From NCBI GenBank assembly GCA_963820955.1, contig CAWGCA010000042.1:62001-126000 (forward strand): 64,000 nt of DNA, written 5' to 3'. This stretch comes from CAWGCA01 sp963820955. Lineage in GTDB: Bacteria; Pseudomonadota; Gammaproteobacteria; Chromatiales; Chromatiaceae. Shown piece by piece: positions 10,190-19,325 of this stretch. The stretch's first letter is position 1. Each line of letters starts with the position of its first letter. The position numbers and the translations under genes are program-made. The notes beneath the pieces were generated by a model. It was not told where the DNA came from. It ran no database searches and saw nothing but the letters and a program-made list of their open reading frames with translations.

Positions 10190-11074
10190 TCAAGGAGTAC
10201 TAGCTTCGCTGATCCGCTCGCGTCCCTCCAGATCCCGAAGGGTGCAGATCCGCTGGTAGCCCGCCTGCTGCAACAAGCCGCGAACCGCGGATCCCTGATC
10301 GAAACCGTGCTCCAGTAATAGCCAGCCCTCTGGATTCAGATGGGGATGCGCCGTTTTGACGATCCGCCGGATGTCATCCAGGCCATCCTTGCCCGCAGTC
10401 AGGGCGTTGGCTGGCTCCCAGGGTAATCCGTCTGCCTGCAGGTGAGGGTCACCCGTGGCGACGTAAGGTGGATTGCTCACTATAAGGTCGAATTTACGGT
10501 GTCGAGGCAGGGCTTCGCACCAGGATCCCAGGATACAGCGGATATTGCGCAGTCCATGTTTCCGGAAATTCTGCCTGGCGACGATCAGGGCAGGAGAAGA
10601 GCTGTCGGTCGCAATTACCGCGGATAGTGGGCGCTCACTGGCAATGGCGGCGGCAATGGCACCGCTGCCGGTGCCGAGATCGGCCACCGAGAACGGCCTG
10701 TCACTAGGGGTCCGCTGCAACGCCCGCTCTACCAGCTGCTCCGTTTCCGGGCGGGGAATCAGGGTGGCCGGTGTCACCTTCAGTTCCAGGGACCAGAACT
10801 CTTTGCTCCCGGTCAGATAGGCGGCCGGTTCTCCCCGCAGGCGCCGTGCCAGCAGCAACTGAAACCGCTTCAGTTGGTCTGGATTCAGGCGTTGTTCCGG
10901 CCATGCGAACAGGTGGCTGCGGGGGGTATCGAGAACGAAGGCAAGCAGTAGCTCGGCCTCCAGCCTAGGCAGTGCGGTCCGGTTGGTGAGTGGCTGGGTC
11001 GCCCGCTTCAGCACCTGGGCGATGGTGCGGACGGTTTCCCCAGAAATGGTGGGATCCGGCAGCCTAATCACCAC
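10190..11074 (-). CDS. prmC: Release factor glutamine methyltransferase PrmC
   Basis: Methylates the GGQ glutamine of release factors RF1 and RF2, which improves peptide release. The 294-residue protein has the helical N-terminal domain (to about 100), IPRPETE, SAM motif I DLGTGSG (132-138) and the catalytic NPPY (201-204). It starts with GTG at 11072-11074, inside the last codons of prfA (11-bp overlap), so the methyltransferase is coupled to its own substrate RF1. Confidence 0.96.
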   Translation of the reverse strand: MVIRLPDPTISGETVRTIAQVLKRATQPLTNRTALPRLEAELLLAFVLDTPRSHLFAWPEQRLNPDQLKRFQLLLARRLRGEPAAYLTGSKEFWSLELKVTPATLIPRPETEQLVERALQRTPSDRPFSVADLGTGSGAIAAAIASERPLSAVIATDSSSPALIVARQNFRKHGLRNIRCILGSWCEALPRHRKFDLIVSNPPYVATGDPHLQADGLPWEPANALTAGKDGLDDIRRIVKTAHPHLNPEGWLLLEHGFDQGSAVRGLLQQAGYQRICTLRDLEGRERISEASTP

Positions 11075-12149
11075 CCTCGGCCAGGGCAGTCAACTGTTCG
11101 GCCTGGTGCTCCTGGGTTAGAGGTTCGATGACCTGCTCCAGGGATCCCGCCATAATTTCGTCCAGTTTGTAGAGTGTAAGATTGATACGATGGTCAGTGA
11201 CGCGGTTCTGGGGGTAGTTGTAGGTGCGGATACGTTCCGAGCGGTCGCCGCTGCCCACTTGCAGCTTTCGTGACTCGGCCCGCTCACTGGTCTGCTGTTG
11301 CTGCAGACCCGATAACAGCCTGGCCCGGAGCAGGGACATGGCCCGGGCCTTGTTCTTATGTTGTGACCGTTCATCCTGGCACTCCACCACGATGCCACTC
11401 GGGAGATGGGTGATCCGGACTGCCGAGTCGGTCTTGTTGACGTGCTGTCCACCGGCACCCGAGGCTCGATAGGTGTCGATTCGAAGATCTCCGCTATTGA
11501 TTTCGACCTGGTCGATCTCTTCCGCTTCGGCCAGGATCGCAACGGTACAGGCAGAGGTGTGGATTCGGCCCTGGGACTCGGTCTCCGGGACCCGCTGCAC
11601 CCGGTGCGTACCTGACTCAAACTTCAGGCGGGAGTAAACGTTTTTTCCGCTGATACGGCTGATAATCTCCTTGTAGCCACCCTGCTCACCGGGGCTCCCG
11701 CTGATTGTTTCCGTCTGCCAGCCCCGTGCCTCCGCGTAGCGTAGATACATCCGGTGCAGATCAGCGGTAAACAGTGCGGCCTCCGCACCGCCGGTGCCGG
11801 CACGAATTTCCAGAAAAATGTTGCGTTGGTCGTTAGGGTCGGGCGGCAACAGCAGGAGCTGCAGTTCCGGTTCCATGGCTCGCCTGTCAGACTCTGCTTC
11901 CTGCAGTTCTTCCTGCGCCAGCTCTGCCATCTCAGGGTCGTCCAGCATTTCGCTCGCCCCGGCAATCGTCAGCTCCAAGTCACGGTAGCGGCGGTAACAC
12001 TCTGCCACCGGTTCGAGCTGGGCATACTCCCGGCTCAGATTCCGGAACTGGTTTTGACTTGCCTGAATCTCGGGGTCGGCGAGCAGGGCAGTGATCTCTT
12101 CGAAGCGTTCAGTGATCTGATCCAGTTTATTGTGGATAGAGTCCTTCAT
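11064..12149 (-). CDS. prfA: Peptide chain release factor 1
   Basis: Recognises UAA and UAG and releases the finished peptide. 361 residues, the normal RF1 length. The catalytic GGQ is at 233-235 (GAGGQHVNK). The codon-recognition PxT motif reads Pro-Glu-Thr (188-190, in RVPETESQG), whereas the E. coli protein has PAT. The ATG at 12147-12149 overlaps the hemA stop by 4 bp and the 3' end overlaps prmC, giving a tightly coupled hemA-prfA-prmC unit. Confidence 0.97.
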   Translation of the reverse strand: MKDSIHNKLDQITERFEEITALLADPEIQASQNQFRNLSREYAQLEPVAECYRRYRDLELTIAGASEMLDDPEMAELAQEELQEAESDRRAMEPELQLLLLPPDPNDQRNIFLEIRAGTGGAEAALFTADLHRMYLRYAEARGWQTETISGSPGEQGGYKEIISRISGKNVYSRLKFESGTHRVQRVPETESQGRIHTSACTVAILAEAEEIDQVEINSGDLRIDTYRASGAGGQHVNKTDSAVRITHLPSGIVVECQDERSQHKNKARAMSLLRARLLSGLQQQQTSERAESRKLQVGSGDRSERIRTYNYPQNRVTDHRINLTLYKLDEIMAGSLEQVIEPLTQEHQAEQLTALAEGGD

Positions 12150-13414
12150 TTACGGCGGCGGAAATCCTTGATCTGAAACAGCGTGTTGGCCGCCTCGAGC
12201 AGCTCCATCTGACCGTCGAACCCGGCCTGTCGGATTTGGGCGCTGGGGGTGTGCAGTAGTTTGTTGGTCAGGGTGTGGGCGAGGAACTCCATCGCCTCCT
12301 CCGGTGACTTGCCGTTATGCAGTTGTCTCAGGGCCCGCTGCAGCACTTCGTTCCGCATCTTCTCCGCCTGCTGACGGTAGTCCTGCACCATGCCCACCGC
12401 ATCGAGCGAGCGCAGCCAGCCCATGAACTCCTCAGCGTGCAGCTCGATGATTTCCTGTGCCTGTTCCGCCGCCTCCTGGCGGGAGCGCATATTTTCTTCG
12501 ATTACCTCCTGCAGATCATCCACCGTGTACAGGTAGACGTCGGTCAGTTCCGCCACCTCCGGTTCAATGTCTCGTGGTACTGCGATGTCGACCATGAACA
12601 TGGGTTGATGCCGCCGCTTCTTCAGGGCGCTCTCAACCGTTCCCTTTCCCAGCACCGGCAAGGGGCTGGCAGTGGATGAAATCACGATGTCCGCTTCGAA
12701 CAGGTGTGATGGGATTTCGGTCAGGGCGATGGCATAGCCATCGAACTGGTTGGCCAGGTTATGGGCCCGCTCGATCGTCCGATTGGCGACGATAATCCGG
12801 CCTATGCCATGCTGGTGCAGGTGGCGTGCCGCCAGTTCGATGGTTTCCCCGGCGCCGATAAGCAGTGCGGTCTGACTTGCGAGTTCACTGAAAATCTGCC
12901 GTGCAAGGCTGACAGCGGAAAACGCCACTGATACTGGACTGTGGCCGATTGCCGTGTCGGTCCGAACCTGTTTGGCGACCGAAAAGGTGTGCTGGAACTG
13001 CCGACTCAGCAGCTTGCCCACGGAGGACGCATCCCGGGCGGTCTGGTAGGCCTGTTTTACCTGGCCAAGGATCTGGGGCTCGCCCAGCACCATAGAGTCA
13101 AGGCCGCAGGCAACCGCCAGCAGATGTTTGACCCCTGCTTTCTCCTGGTGGGAGTAAAGGTAGGGTGAAATGGTCTCCAGTTCCAGTCCGTGGAACTCCG
13201 CCAGCCATCGGCTGACCTCATCCAGGCCGGAACTATCCAGGGCGCAGTAGAGCTCGGTCCGGTTACAGGTCGAGAGGATGAGCGCTTCCTCTATGCCCGG
13301 CCGTTCGCAGAGGCTACGCAGCGCGGCAACCACGATATCCGGACCAAAAGTCACCCTTTCCCGAATATCCACCGGGGCTGTTTTGTGGTTAAGACCGAGC
13401 GTGAGCAGCGTCAT
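12146..13414 (-). CDS. hemA: Glutamyl-tRNA reductase
   Basis: First committed step of tetrapyrrole synthesis by the C5 route: reduces glutamyl-tRNA(Glu) to glutamate-1-semialdehyde with NADPH. 422 residues. The nucleophile Cys50 lies in STCNRTE, the NADPH loop is GAGETIE (from 187), and a helical dimerisation domain fills the C-terminus. N-terminus [12 protein letters not shown] is canonical. Divergent from the TPR lipoprotein gene across about 355 bp, the usual arrangement in this group. Confidence 0.97.
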   Translation of the reverse strand: MTLLTLGLNHKTAPVDIRERVTFGPDIVVAALRSLCERPGIEEALILSTCNRTELYCALDSSGLDEVSRWLAEFHGLELETISPYLYSHQEKAGVKHLLAVACGLDSMVLGEPQILGQVKQAYQTARDASSVGKLLSRQFQHTFSVAKQVRTDTAIGHSPVSVAFSAVSLARQIFSELASQTALLIGAGETIELAARHLHQHGIGRIIVANRTIERAHNLANQFDGYAIALTEIPSHLFEADIVISSTASPLPVLGKGTVESALKKRRHQPMFMVDIAVPRDIEPEVAELTDVYLYTVDDLQEVIEENMRSRQEAAEQAQEIIELHAEEFMGWLRSLDAVGMVQDYRQQAEKMRNEVLQRALRQLHNGKSPEEAMEFLAHTLTNKLLHTPSAQIRQAGFDGQMELLEAANTLFQIKDFRRRK

Positions 13415-13769
13415 ATGGACTGTTTTTTGGCTTTGGGAATTCGAAATTTTGTATTATCAATAAGTTGAATTCAAGTATTGCCTCGGATCAAACAGTGAAT
13501 CAGGGCTGGATTCGGATGTCCTTTCCGGTCTTTCGGTGCGGTGTTTGGCAGGGCTTGTGCAACCCTAAACTGCGCCGTAATGCCATGCCCTGATAGCGGG
13601 GAGAGCCGGGGATTTCAGTTGGCCCTCGGCTCCAGTCTGCAGCTCTATTAAAGTATGTGCCTTTCGAGGGGTATCTCCTTTATGATATCCATCCTGGCCG
13701 GCACGCAGTTTGTCGGGTGGGGCATTCCGAAGTCAGTAATCCGGTTGATTGGCGCCAGGTGGGGAATCG
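13415..13769. promoter_or_regulatory. Divergent hemA / TPR-lipoprotein control region
   Basis: 355 bp without a gene, the upstream region for two divergent units. A hairpin with arms GAGCCG and CGGCTC spans 13603-13632, partly extended inside by GGG/CCC; no T-tract follows. An AT-rich segment (13430-13475), containing the palindrome TTGAATTCAA, lies before hemA. I see no promoter good enough to call for either direction. Confidence 0.4.
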
Positions 13770-15533
13770 ATGACAGCATTTTTAAAGCTTGTGTTTCTGC
13801 TGCAACTCCTGATGTTGCTGGTGAGTTGTACGACCCTGCCGGGCCAGGGCAAGGAGGGTGCGGATGCAGTCGACTCGGCGTCAGAGGTCGGCGCAACAGA
13901 CCAAGAGCCGGTTGTCTTGCCTTTCCCCGAACCCGAGCCGTCGCCGGAAGAACTGGACGCCGATGTGGTTTTCAGCGCCCTGGTGGGGGAGATAGCGACT
14001 CAGCGGGGTCAGCTGGATCTGGCTTACCAGCATCAACTGCAGACCGCTGTCCTGTCCGGCGACGCCATCGCCGCGGAAAGGGCGACTCGGATCGCTCTGG
14101 TCCTGAAACGACCTGAGCTCGCGCTCAAGGCGGTGGAAAAATGGGTGGAACTGGCGCCCAACAACCTTACGGCTCGTCAGTTGGCGGCGGCGCTGTTTCT
14201 GCAGGATGGGCGCCCCGAGCAGACGCTGCAGCAGTTGCAGGCAATTATCGCTATCAGCGAAGCACGGGGTGAAGATGGTTTCCTGCACGCGATGGCCGCG
14301 CTGAGTAAGGCGGAGGACCGTCCGGCTGCGATGGGTCTGATGCGGCAGCTGGCCGCCAGTCATCCAGCTGATCAACGGGCCGGCTATGCCCTGGCTATGA
14401 TGGCCCTGATGTGGAAGGACTATCCGTTGGCTGAGGCCGAGACGCGAAAAGTGATTGAACAGAACCCGGAGGCAGGCCGAGCCTATGTTCTGTTGAGTAG
14501 GGTGCGTGTGGCACAGGGCGACCGAGAGGGCGCCCTCAGGGTATTGCGGGAGGCAGTCGAGAGAAAACCAGACGATCTGCTGCTGAATGCAGCCTTGGCC
14601 CGGCTGCTGGTGGAGGCAGAGGAATACGAGCAGGCCTATCAACAGTTTCTCAAGGTAGATCAGTTGCAGCCTGGGGGTGCCGATCTCCAGTATTCACTCG
14701 GTGTACTGGCGCTCCAGCTGGACCGGCTGGATGAGGCTGCCCGGTACTTCCAGAAGTTGCAGGAGTCAGGTGAGCGCCCAAACGAAGTCGCCTACTATCT
14801 CGGCCGGATCGAGGAGGAAAAGGGTCGATCGGCGCAGGCGATAGCCAGTTACGAGCGAGTGAAAAAGGGAGATTTTCAGCAGGATGCCCAAGTGAGGATA
14901 GCCCGCATCCTGGCACAGCAGGGTAAATTACAGGAGTCGCGGGAGCGGTTGCGGCGAATGCGTCTCCAGTGGCGCGACCAGGAGGTCCAGCTGTACCTGA
15001 TCGAGGCTGAGATGCTGCGGGAGCTGGGGGCCGGACAAGAGGTGTTGGCCCTTTACGACGAGGCGCTGCAGGCCCATCCGGATAACCATGATCTGCTTTA
15101 TGCTCGGGCCCTGTACGCCGTCACCATAGACCGCCTCGATCTACTGGAAAGCGATCTGCGCAGGATTTTGGCGCAGAATCCGGATCATGTGGACGCCTTG
15201 AATGCGCTTGGCTATACCCTGGCGGACCAGACGGACCGCTATCAGGAGGCGCTGGGACTGATAACCCGCGCCTTTGAACTCAAACCGGATGCCCCCGCCA
15301 TACTCGACAGCATGGGCTGGATTCAATACCGGCTTGGAAACTACCCGCAGGCCTTGGGCTATCTCCAGCAGGCGTTCGAGCAGCTGCAGGATTCGGAAAT
15401 CGCCGCGCACCTTGGCGAAGTGCTCTGGGTGGTGGGGCAGCGGGACCGGGCGCTCCAGATATGGCAGGAGATGCTGAAGAAAGACCCGCAGAGCAAGCTG
15501 ATCCAGGAAACCATGCAACGACTCATGCAGTGA
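13770..15533 (+). CDS. TPR-repeat outer-membrane-type lipoprotein
   Basis: 587 residues from the ATG at 13770. A short signal peptide ends in a lipobox (LLVS-C, Cys20), so the mature protein is probably lipid-anchored at the cell envelope. The rest is a string of tetratricopeptide repeats (about residues 60-580; clear units near the C-terminus include the NALGYTLADQT and DSMGWIQYRLG segments). It probably acts as a scaffold for envelope assembly; a specific role cannot be read from sequence. This gene occupies the hemA-to-ispE position seen in related bacteria and may be cotranscribed with ispE. Confidence 0.88.
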   Translation: MTAFLKLVFLLQLLMLLVSCTTLPGQGKEGADAVDSASEVGATDQEPVVLPFPEPEPSPEELDADVVFSALVGEIATQRGQLDLAYQHQLQTAVLSGDAIAAERATRIALVLKRPELALKAVEKWVELAPNNLTARQLAAALFLQDGRPEQTLQQLQAIIAISEARGEDGFLHAMAALSKAEDRPAAMGLMRQLAASHPADQRAGYALAMMALMWKDYPLAEAETRKVIEQNPEAGRAYVLLSRVRVAQGDREGALRVLREAVERKPDDLLLNAALARLLVEAEEYEQAYQQFLKVDQLQPGGADLQYSLGVLALQLDRLDEAARYFQKLQESGERPNEVAYYLGRIEEEKGRSAQAIASYERVKKGDFQQDAQVRIARILAQQGKLQESRERLRRMRLQWRDQEVQLYLIEAEMLRELGAGQEVLALYDEALQAHPDNHDLLYARALYAVTIDRLDLLESDLRRILAQNPDHVDALNALGYTLADQTDRYQEALGLITRAFELKPDAPAILDSMGWIQYRLGNYPQALGYLQQAFEQLQDSEIAAHLGEVLWVVGQRDRALQIWQEMLKKDPQSKLIQETMQRLMQ

Positions 15534-15600
15534 TCCCGCAGCCGATCAGTCGCTATCTCAGGGCGGCAAACTGGCTGCCGACCCGGCAGGTACTCACGCA

Positions 15601-16449
15601 GTGACAGAACAGGACGCGATCAGCTGGCCGGCGCCGGCCAAGCTGAATCTGATGTTGAGAATCGTCGGCCGGCGTGATGATGGTTATCATTTACTGCAGA
15701 CAGTTTTTCAGTTTCTTGATCACTCCGACCGCTTGTGTTTTCGCATCCGGGACGATGGCGTCATTCGCCGCTGCAATCCGCTCAGGGGGTTGCCGGAGGC
15801 GAAGGATCTGGCGGTGCGCGCGGCCCGTCTGCTGCAGCAGCAGACGGGGGTCTCTCTGGGTGCGGACATCGAGCTGCGGAAGTGCCTGCCCATGGGGGCG
15901 GGCCTGGGTGGAGGGAGTTCTGATGCGGCAACCACACTGGTGGCTCTTAACCACCTCTGGAAGTGCGGCCTCTCCGCTGCTCGACTGGCCCAGATCGGAC
16001 TCTCGCTGGGGGCCGATGTGCCAGTATTCGTCGGCGGCGTGGCGGCTTGGGGCGAGGGGGTGGGGGAGCGGTTGGAGCCGCTGGAACTGCCTGAGCCCTG
16101 GTACCTGGTATTGATCCCACCCTGCCACATTTCTACCGCAGAAATCTTTTCAGCACCCGATTTGACACGGGACTCCGGCCGGATCAAAATACGCGACTTC
16201 CTCGCCGGTAGCGTGGAAAATGATTGTTTGTCAGTTGTTTGCTCGCGGTATCCTCAGGTGGCAGCCGCGCTGAAATGGCTGGGTCGTTTCGCTGATGCCA
16301 GGCTGACTGGCACTGGGGCCGCAGTATTTGCCGCTTTCGAGAGCGAGCAGGCCGCAGACAGGGTGAAGGCGCAGGCGCCAACCGACTATCGGTTTTTTGT
16401 GGCCAGGGGATTGAACCGGTCGCCTTTACTGGAACTGACGCAGGTATGA
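15601..16449 (+). CDS. ispE: 4-diphosphocytidyl-2-C-methyl-D-erythritol kinase
   Basis: GHMP kinase of the non-mevalonate isoprenoid pathway; phosphorylates CDP-methylerythritol at the 2-hydroxyl. 282 residues. The substrate motif PAKLN (12-16) and the ATP-binding glycine loop PMGAGLGGGSSDAA (98-110) are present, and the C-terminal RLTGTGAAVFA segment is the third GHMP motif. Start is GTG at 15601, because no in-frame ATG precedes PAKLN. It is followed by tRNA-Gln and prs, as in many gammaproteobacteria. Confidence 0.96.
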   Translation: MTEQDAISWPAPAKLNLMLRIVGRRDDGYHLLQTVFQFLDHSDRLCFRIRDDGVIRRCNPLRGLPEAKDLAVRAARLLQQQTGVSLGADIELRKCLPMGAGLGGGSSDAATTLVALNHLWKCGLSAARLAQIGLSLGADVPVFVGGVAAWGEGVGERLEPLELPEPWYLVLIPPCHISTAEIFSAPDLTRDSGRIKIRDFLAGSVENDCLSVVCSRYPQVAAALKWLGRFADARLTGTGAAVFAAFESEQAADRVKAQAPTDYRFFVARGLNRSPLLELTQV

Positions 16450-16476
16450 CCGGCGGCGGGTTTCGACAGTTAATAT

Positions 16477-16551
16477 TGGGGCGTCGCCAAGTGGTAAGGC
16501 ACAGGGTTTTGATCCCTGCATGCGCAGGTTCGAATCCTGCCGCCCCAGCCA
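16477..16551 (+). tRNA. tRNA-Gln (UUG)
   Basis: 75-nt cloverleaf with encoded CCA. Acceptor arms TGGGGCG/CGCCCCA follow the usual glutamine-tRNA form with a weak first pair. The anticodon stem CAGGG/CCCTG encloses loop TTTTGAT, anticodon TTG. The T-loop GTTCGAATC is canonical. Position between ispE and prs is conserved in gammaproteobacteria. Given gatCAB upstream, this tRNA may be charged by the indirect route. Confidence 0.97.
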
Positions 16552-16620
16552 GACGTAAGCCTAGGGTCCATTCACTGTTCCGTTACCTGAATACTAGATA
16601 TGAGAGAGGGGGGACCTGAG

Positions 16621-17574
16621 GTGTCAGCCAGCGGCATGATGCTGTTTTCGGGCAACGCTAATCCGGAACTCGTGACTGAAATTGCCGGTTGGTTGAACCT
16701 GCGGCAGGGCAAGGCGATCGTCGGCCGCTTCAGCGATGGTGAGATGATGGCGGAGATCCAGGAGAGTGTCCGCGGACGGGACGTCTATGTCATCCAGTCG
16801 ACTTCCCAGCCGACCAATGACAATCTGATGGAGTTGTTGGTCCTGATAGATGCATTGCGCTGGGCCTCGGCGGAACGGGTCACCGCGGTCATCCCCTATT
16901 TTGGCTACGCCCGTCAGGATCGACGGCCTCGCTCTGCCCGAGTGCCTATCACCGCGCGCCTGGTGGCAAAACAGATTGCGTCAGCTGGCGCTGATCGGGT
17001 GGTGACCGTGGATCTGCATGCCGATCAGATCCAGGGTTTTTTCGACATCCCGGTGGACAATATTTATGCCCTGCCGATTTTGCTGGGTGATGTCTGGCGG
17101 CAGAAGTACCCGAACCTGATGGTGGTTTCGCCCGACGTAGGGGGTGTGGTCCGTGCCCGTGCCCTTGCCAAGCAGCTGGATGACGCGGATCTGGCCATTA
17201 TTGACAAGCGGCGGCCGCTGGCCAACGAAGCGCAGGTGATGAACATCATCGGTGATGTAGAAAACCGAACCTGTGTTCTGATCGACGACCTGGTGGACAC
17301 TGCAGGGACCCTGTGCAAGGCGGCCCATGCGCTGAAGGAACATGGCGCGGAGCGGGTGGTGGCCTACTGCAGTCACCCGGTACTGTCCGGACCGGCAGTG
17401 AGTAATATTACCAACTCGGAACTGGACGAACTGGTGGTGTCGAATACCATCCCGTTGAATTCGGATGCCGGGAACTGTGACAAGATCCGTCAGATCAGTA
17501 TTGCTGAACTGCTGGCGGAGACCATGCGGCGTGTCGCCAACGACGAATCGGTCAGCTCACTGTTTATGGAGTGA
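16621..17574 (+). CDS. prs: Ribose-phosphate pyrophosphokinase
   Basis: Makes PRPP from ribose 5-phosphate and ATP, feeding purine, pyrimidine, NAD, His and Trp synthesis. 317 residues from GTG 16621, with a G-rich ribosome site at 16603-16612. An ATG at 16600 is in frame but would place that site inside the gene. Motifs include [11 protein letters not shown], the flexible loop with [16 protein letters not shown], and the PRPP-binding [14 protein letters not shown]. Downstream is rplY, giving the common prs-rplY-pth order. Confidence 0.96.
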   Translation: MSASGMMLFSGNANPELVTEIAGWLNLRQGKAIVGRFSDGEMMAEIQESVRGRDVYVIQSTSQPTNDNLMELLVLIDALRWASAERVTAVIPYFGYARQDRRPRSARVPITARLVAKQIASAGADRVVTVDLHADQIQGFFDIPVDNIYALPILLGDVWRQKYPNLMVVSPDVGGVVRARALAKQLDDADLAIIDKRRPLANEAQVMNIIGDVENRTCVLIDDLVDTAGTLCKAAHALKEHGAERVVAYCSHPVLSGPAVSNITNSELDELVVSNTIPLNSDAGNCDKIRQISIAELLAETMRRVANDESVSSLFME

Positions 17575-17663
17575 AGCCGACAGGCCTTTGAAGCCAATAG
17601 CACTTTCGGTCTGGTCGCGGGCCGGTGGTGATTTTTTCAACTGCGATTGATTTGGAGTAGATG

Positions 17664-18296
17664 ATGAGCAAAATCTTTGAAATCGAGGCGCAGCCGCGCA
17701 GCGACACGGGTAAGGGTGCGAGCCGCCGCCTGCGTCGTCAGGGGCTGGTGCCGGGTATCGTCTATGGTGCGGGACAGGACCCGCAGATGATTACCCTGCA
17801 ACATAATGATCTGGTGCTGCATTTGGAACACGAGGCCTTCTATTCTCACATTCTGTCCCTCAAGCAGGGGGCGAAATCCCAGCAGGTAATCCTGAAGGAT
17901 CTGCAGCGTCACCCGGCCAAGCCGTTCGTGCTGCACGCCGATTTCTTGCGGGTCAGCGCCATGGAGAAGCTCCGTACACAGGTGCCGGTTCACTTCGTCA
18001 ATGAAGAGGTGGCTGCGGGGGTCAAGATGGGTGGCGCTATATCCCATCACATTACCAGTATCGAGATTACCTGCCTGCCCAAGGATCTGCCAGGATTTAT
18101 CGAGGTGGATATGACTACCTTGGAGATCGGCGACACGGTCCTGATGTCCGGCCTCAAGCTGCCGGAGGGTGTCGAACTCTATAGCGTTGAGAACGACCTG
18201 CCAGTGGTTTCCGTGCATAGCGGTCATGTGACTGAGGAGCCGGAGGAAGGAGCCGAAGTGGAGGATTTGGGCGGAGAGCCCTCGGTCGAGGAGTAA
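17664..18296 (+). CDS. rplY: 50S ribosomal protein L25, CTC/TL5 long form
   Basis: Binds 5S rRNA in the large subunit. About 210 residues: an N-terminal L25 domain (residues 1-95) plus the C-terminal TL5-type beta domain, ending in an acidic tail. E. coli has only the first domain (94 residues). Two adjacent ATGs (17661, 17664) are possible; I prefer the second for its 6-nt spacing from GGAG at 17654-17657. A GC-rich hairpin follows the stop. Confidence 0.95.
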   Translation: MSKIFEIEAQPRSDTGKGASRRLRRQGLVPGIVYGAGQDPQMITLQHNDLVLHLEHEAFYSHILSLKQGAKSQQVILKDLQRHPAKPFVLHADFLRVSAMEKLRTQVPVHFVNEEVAAGVKMGGAISHHITSIEITCLPKDLPGFIEVDMTTLEIGDTVLMSGLKLPEGVELYSVENDLPVVSVHSGHVTEEPEEGAEVEDLGGEPSVEE

Positions 18297-18303
18297 GCCT
18301 CAC

Positions 18304-18327
18304 GGGGCGGGTCCGGTGCCCCGCCCC
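18304..18327 (+). terminator. GC-rich hairpin after rplY
   Basis: Arms GGGGCGGG (18304-18311) and CCCGCCCC (18320-18327) enclose an 8-nt loop, eight bases after the rplY stop. There is no clean T-tract, so termination here is plausible but may be weak. The following 200 bp before pth contain no gene I can support. Confidence 0.45.
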
Positions 18328-18534
18328 TATTATCCGCTGTTTCCCTCAAGGCGGGGTGACTTTCATCCTGTGCAGTGCGTTGTAAAAGTCCGTCCAAGAG
18401 GCTTTTGCAACGCGGAAACACAAAATGCGATTTTTCGTTCCCTTCCTTCGAAACGGCTTGCAGCCGCCGGCAATGGCGGTCCATCCTGGGACTGCGTCGG
18501 CTGTCGCCCTGTGCGATAGCCTCCTATGCATGCC

Positions 18535-19116
18535 ATGACGTCGCCGGTTCGTCTCATCGTCGGCCTCGGCAACCCGGGCGCGCGGTATGAAGGGACCCGC
18601 CATAACGCCGGTTTCCTGCTGGTCGATCTGCTTGCCCGCCGTCACGGCGGAAGCTTCAAGAGCGAATCCCGTTTTTACGGTCAGGTCTGCCGCATTAGCC
18701 TTCAGGGGCGGGAGTGCTGGCTGCTGCGACCCTCCACCTATATGAACCGCAGCGGCCAATCGGTTTCCAGCCTGGCGAGCTACTTCAAGATTGCCCCGGA
18801 ACAGATGCTGGTGGCCCACGACGAACTGGACCTGCCGGCGGGGGCGGTGCGCCTGAAACAGGGCGGTGGTCATGCCGGTCACAACGGGCTGAGGGACATC
18901 ATCAGCGCCCTGGGCGGGCGCGACTTCTGGCGCCTGCGGCTCGGGATCGACCGCCCTGAAGATGGCAGGCAGGTGGTCGATTATGTCCTGGGGCGACCCT
19001 CGAGGGAGGATGCCGCTGCCCTCGAGCAGGCGGTGGTGTCGGCGGCGGAGGTACTGCCTGAGATCCTGGCCGGGGAGTTTCAGCGGGCCATGCATCGGCT
19101 GCACACGGTTGATTAG
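18535..19116 (+). CDS. pth: Peptidyl-tRNA hydrolase
   Basis: Recycles tRNA by cleaving peptidyl-tRNA released from stalled ribosomes. 193 residues from ATG 18535 (MTSPVRLIVGLGNPG). The GLGNPG motif, catalytic His23 (TRHNAGF), the STYMNRSGQSV segment, the DELDLPAGAVRLKQGGG segment with its essential Asp, and GHNGLRDI are all present. An ATG 9 bp upstream is possible. In many relatives ychF follows pth; here the accessory block begins instead. Confidence 0.95.
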   Translation: MTSPVRLIVGLGNPGARYEGTRHNAGFLLVDLLARRHGGSFKSESRFYGQVCRISLQGRECWLLRPSTYMNRSGQSVSSLASYFKIAPEQMLVAHDELDLPAGAVRLKQGGGHAGHNGLRDIISALGGRDFWRLRLGIDRPEDGRQVVDYVLGRPSREDAAALEQAVVSAAEVLPEILAGEFQRAMHRLHTVD

Positions 19117-19325
19117 CTCGTATCATTTCTCACGCTTCGGATTGCTTGGTGTCACTGATCGGCATTATGACGCCAGCAGATAGCGACCCAAAAGGGGGCG
19201 CGCTGGCATGATTGTTTCGCGTTTTCTCTTATTTAAACGAGGGTGCCGGAGAATTCAGCAAGATTTCGCAGCAATCAGGGTGAAAAGAGAGGTGATGGCC
19301 GCTCAATAATTGCCGACTTAAAAAT

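Noticed and set aside
13655..14116. Frame overlapping the start of the TPR lipoprotein in another phase
   Set aside because: It overlaps the signal peptide and first repeats of a well-supported gene and matches nothing.
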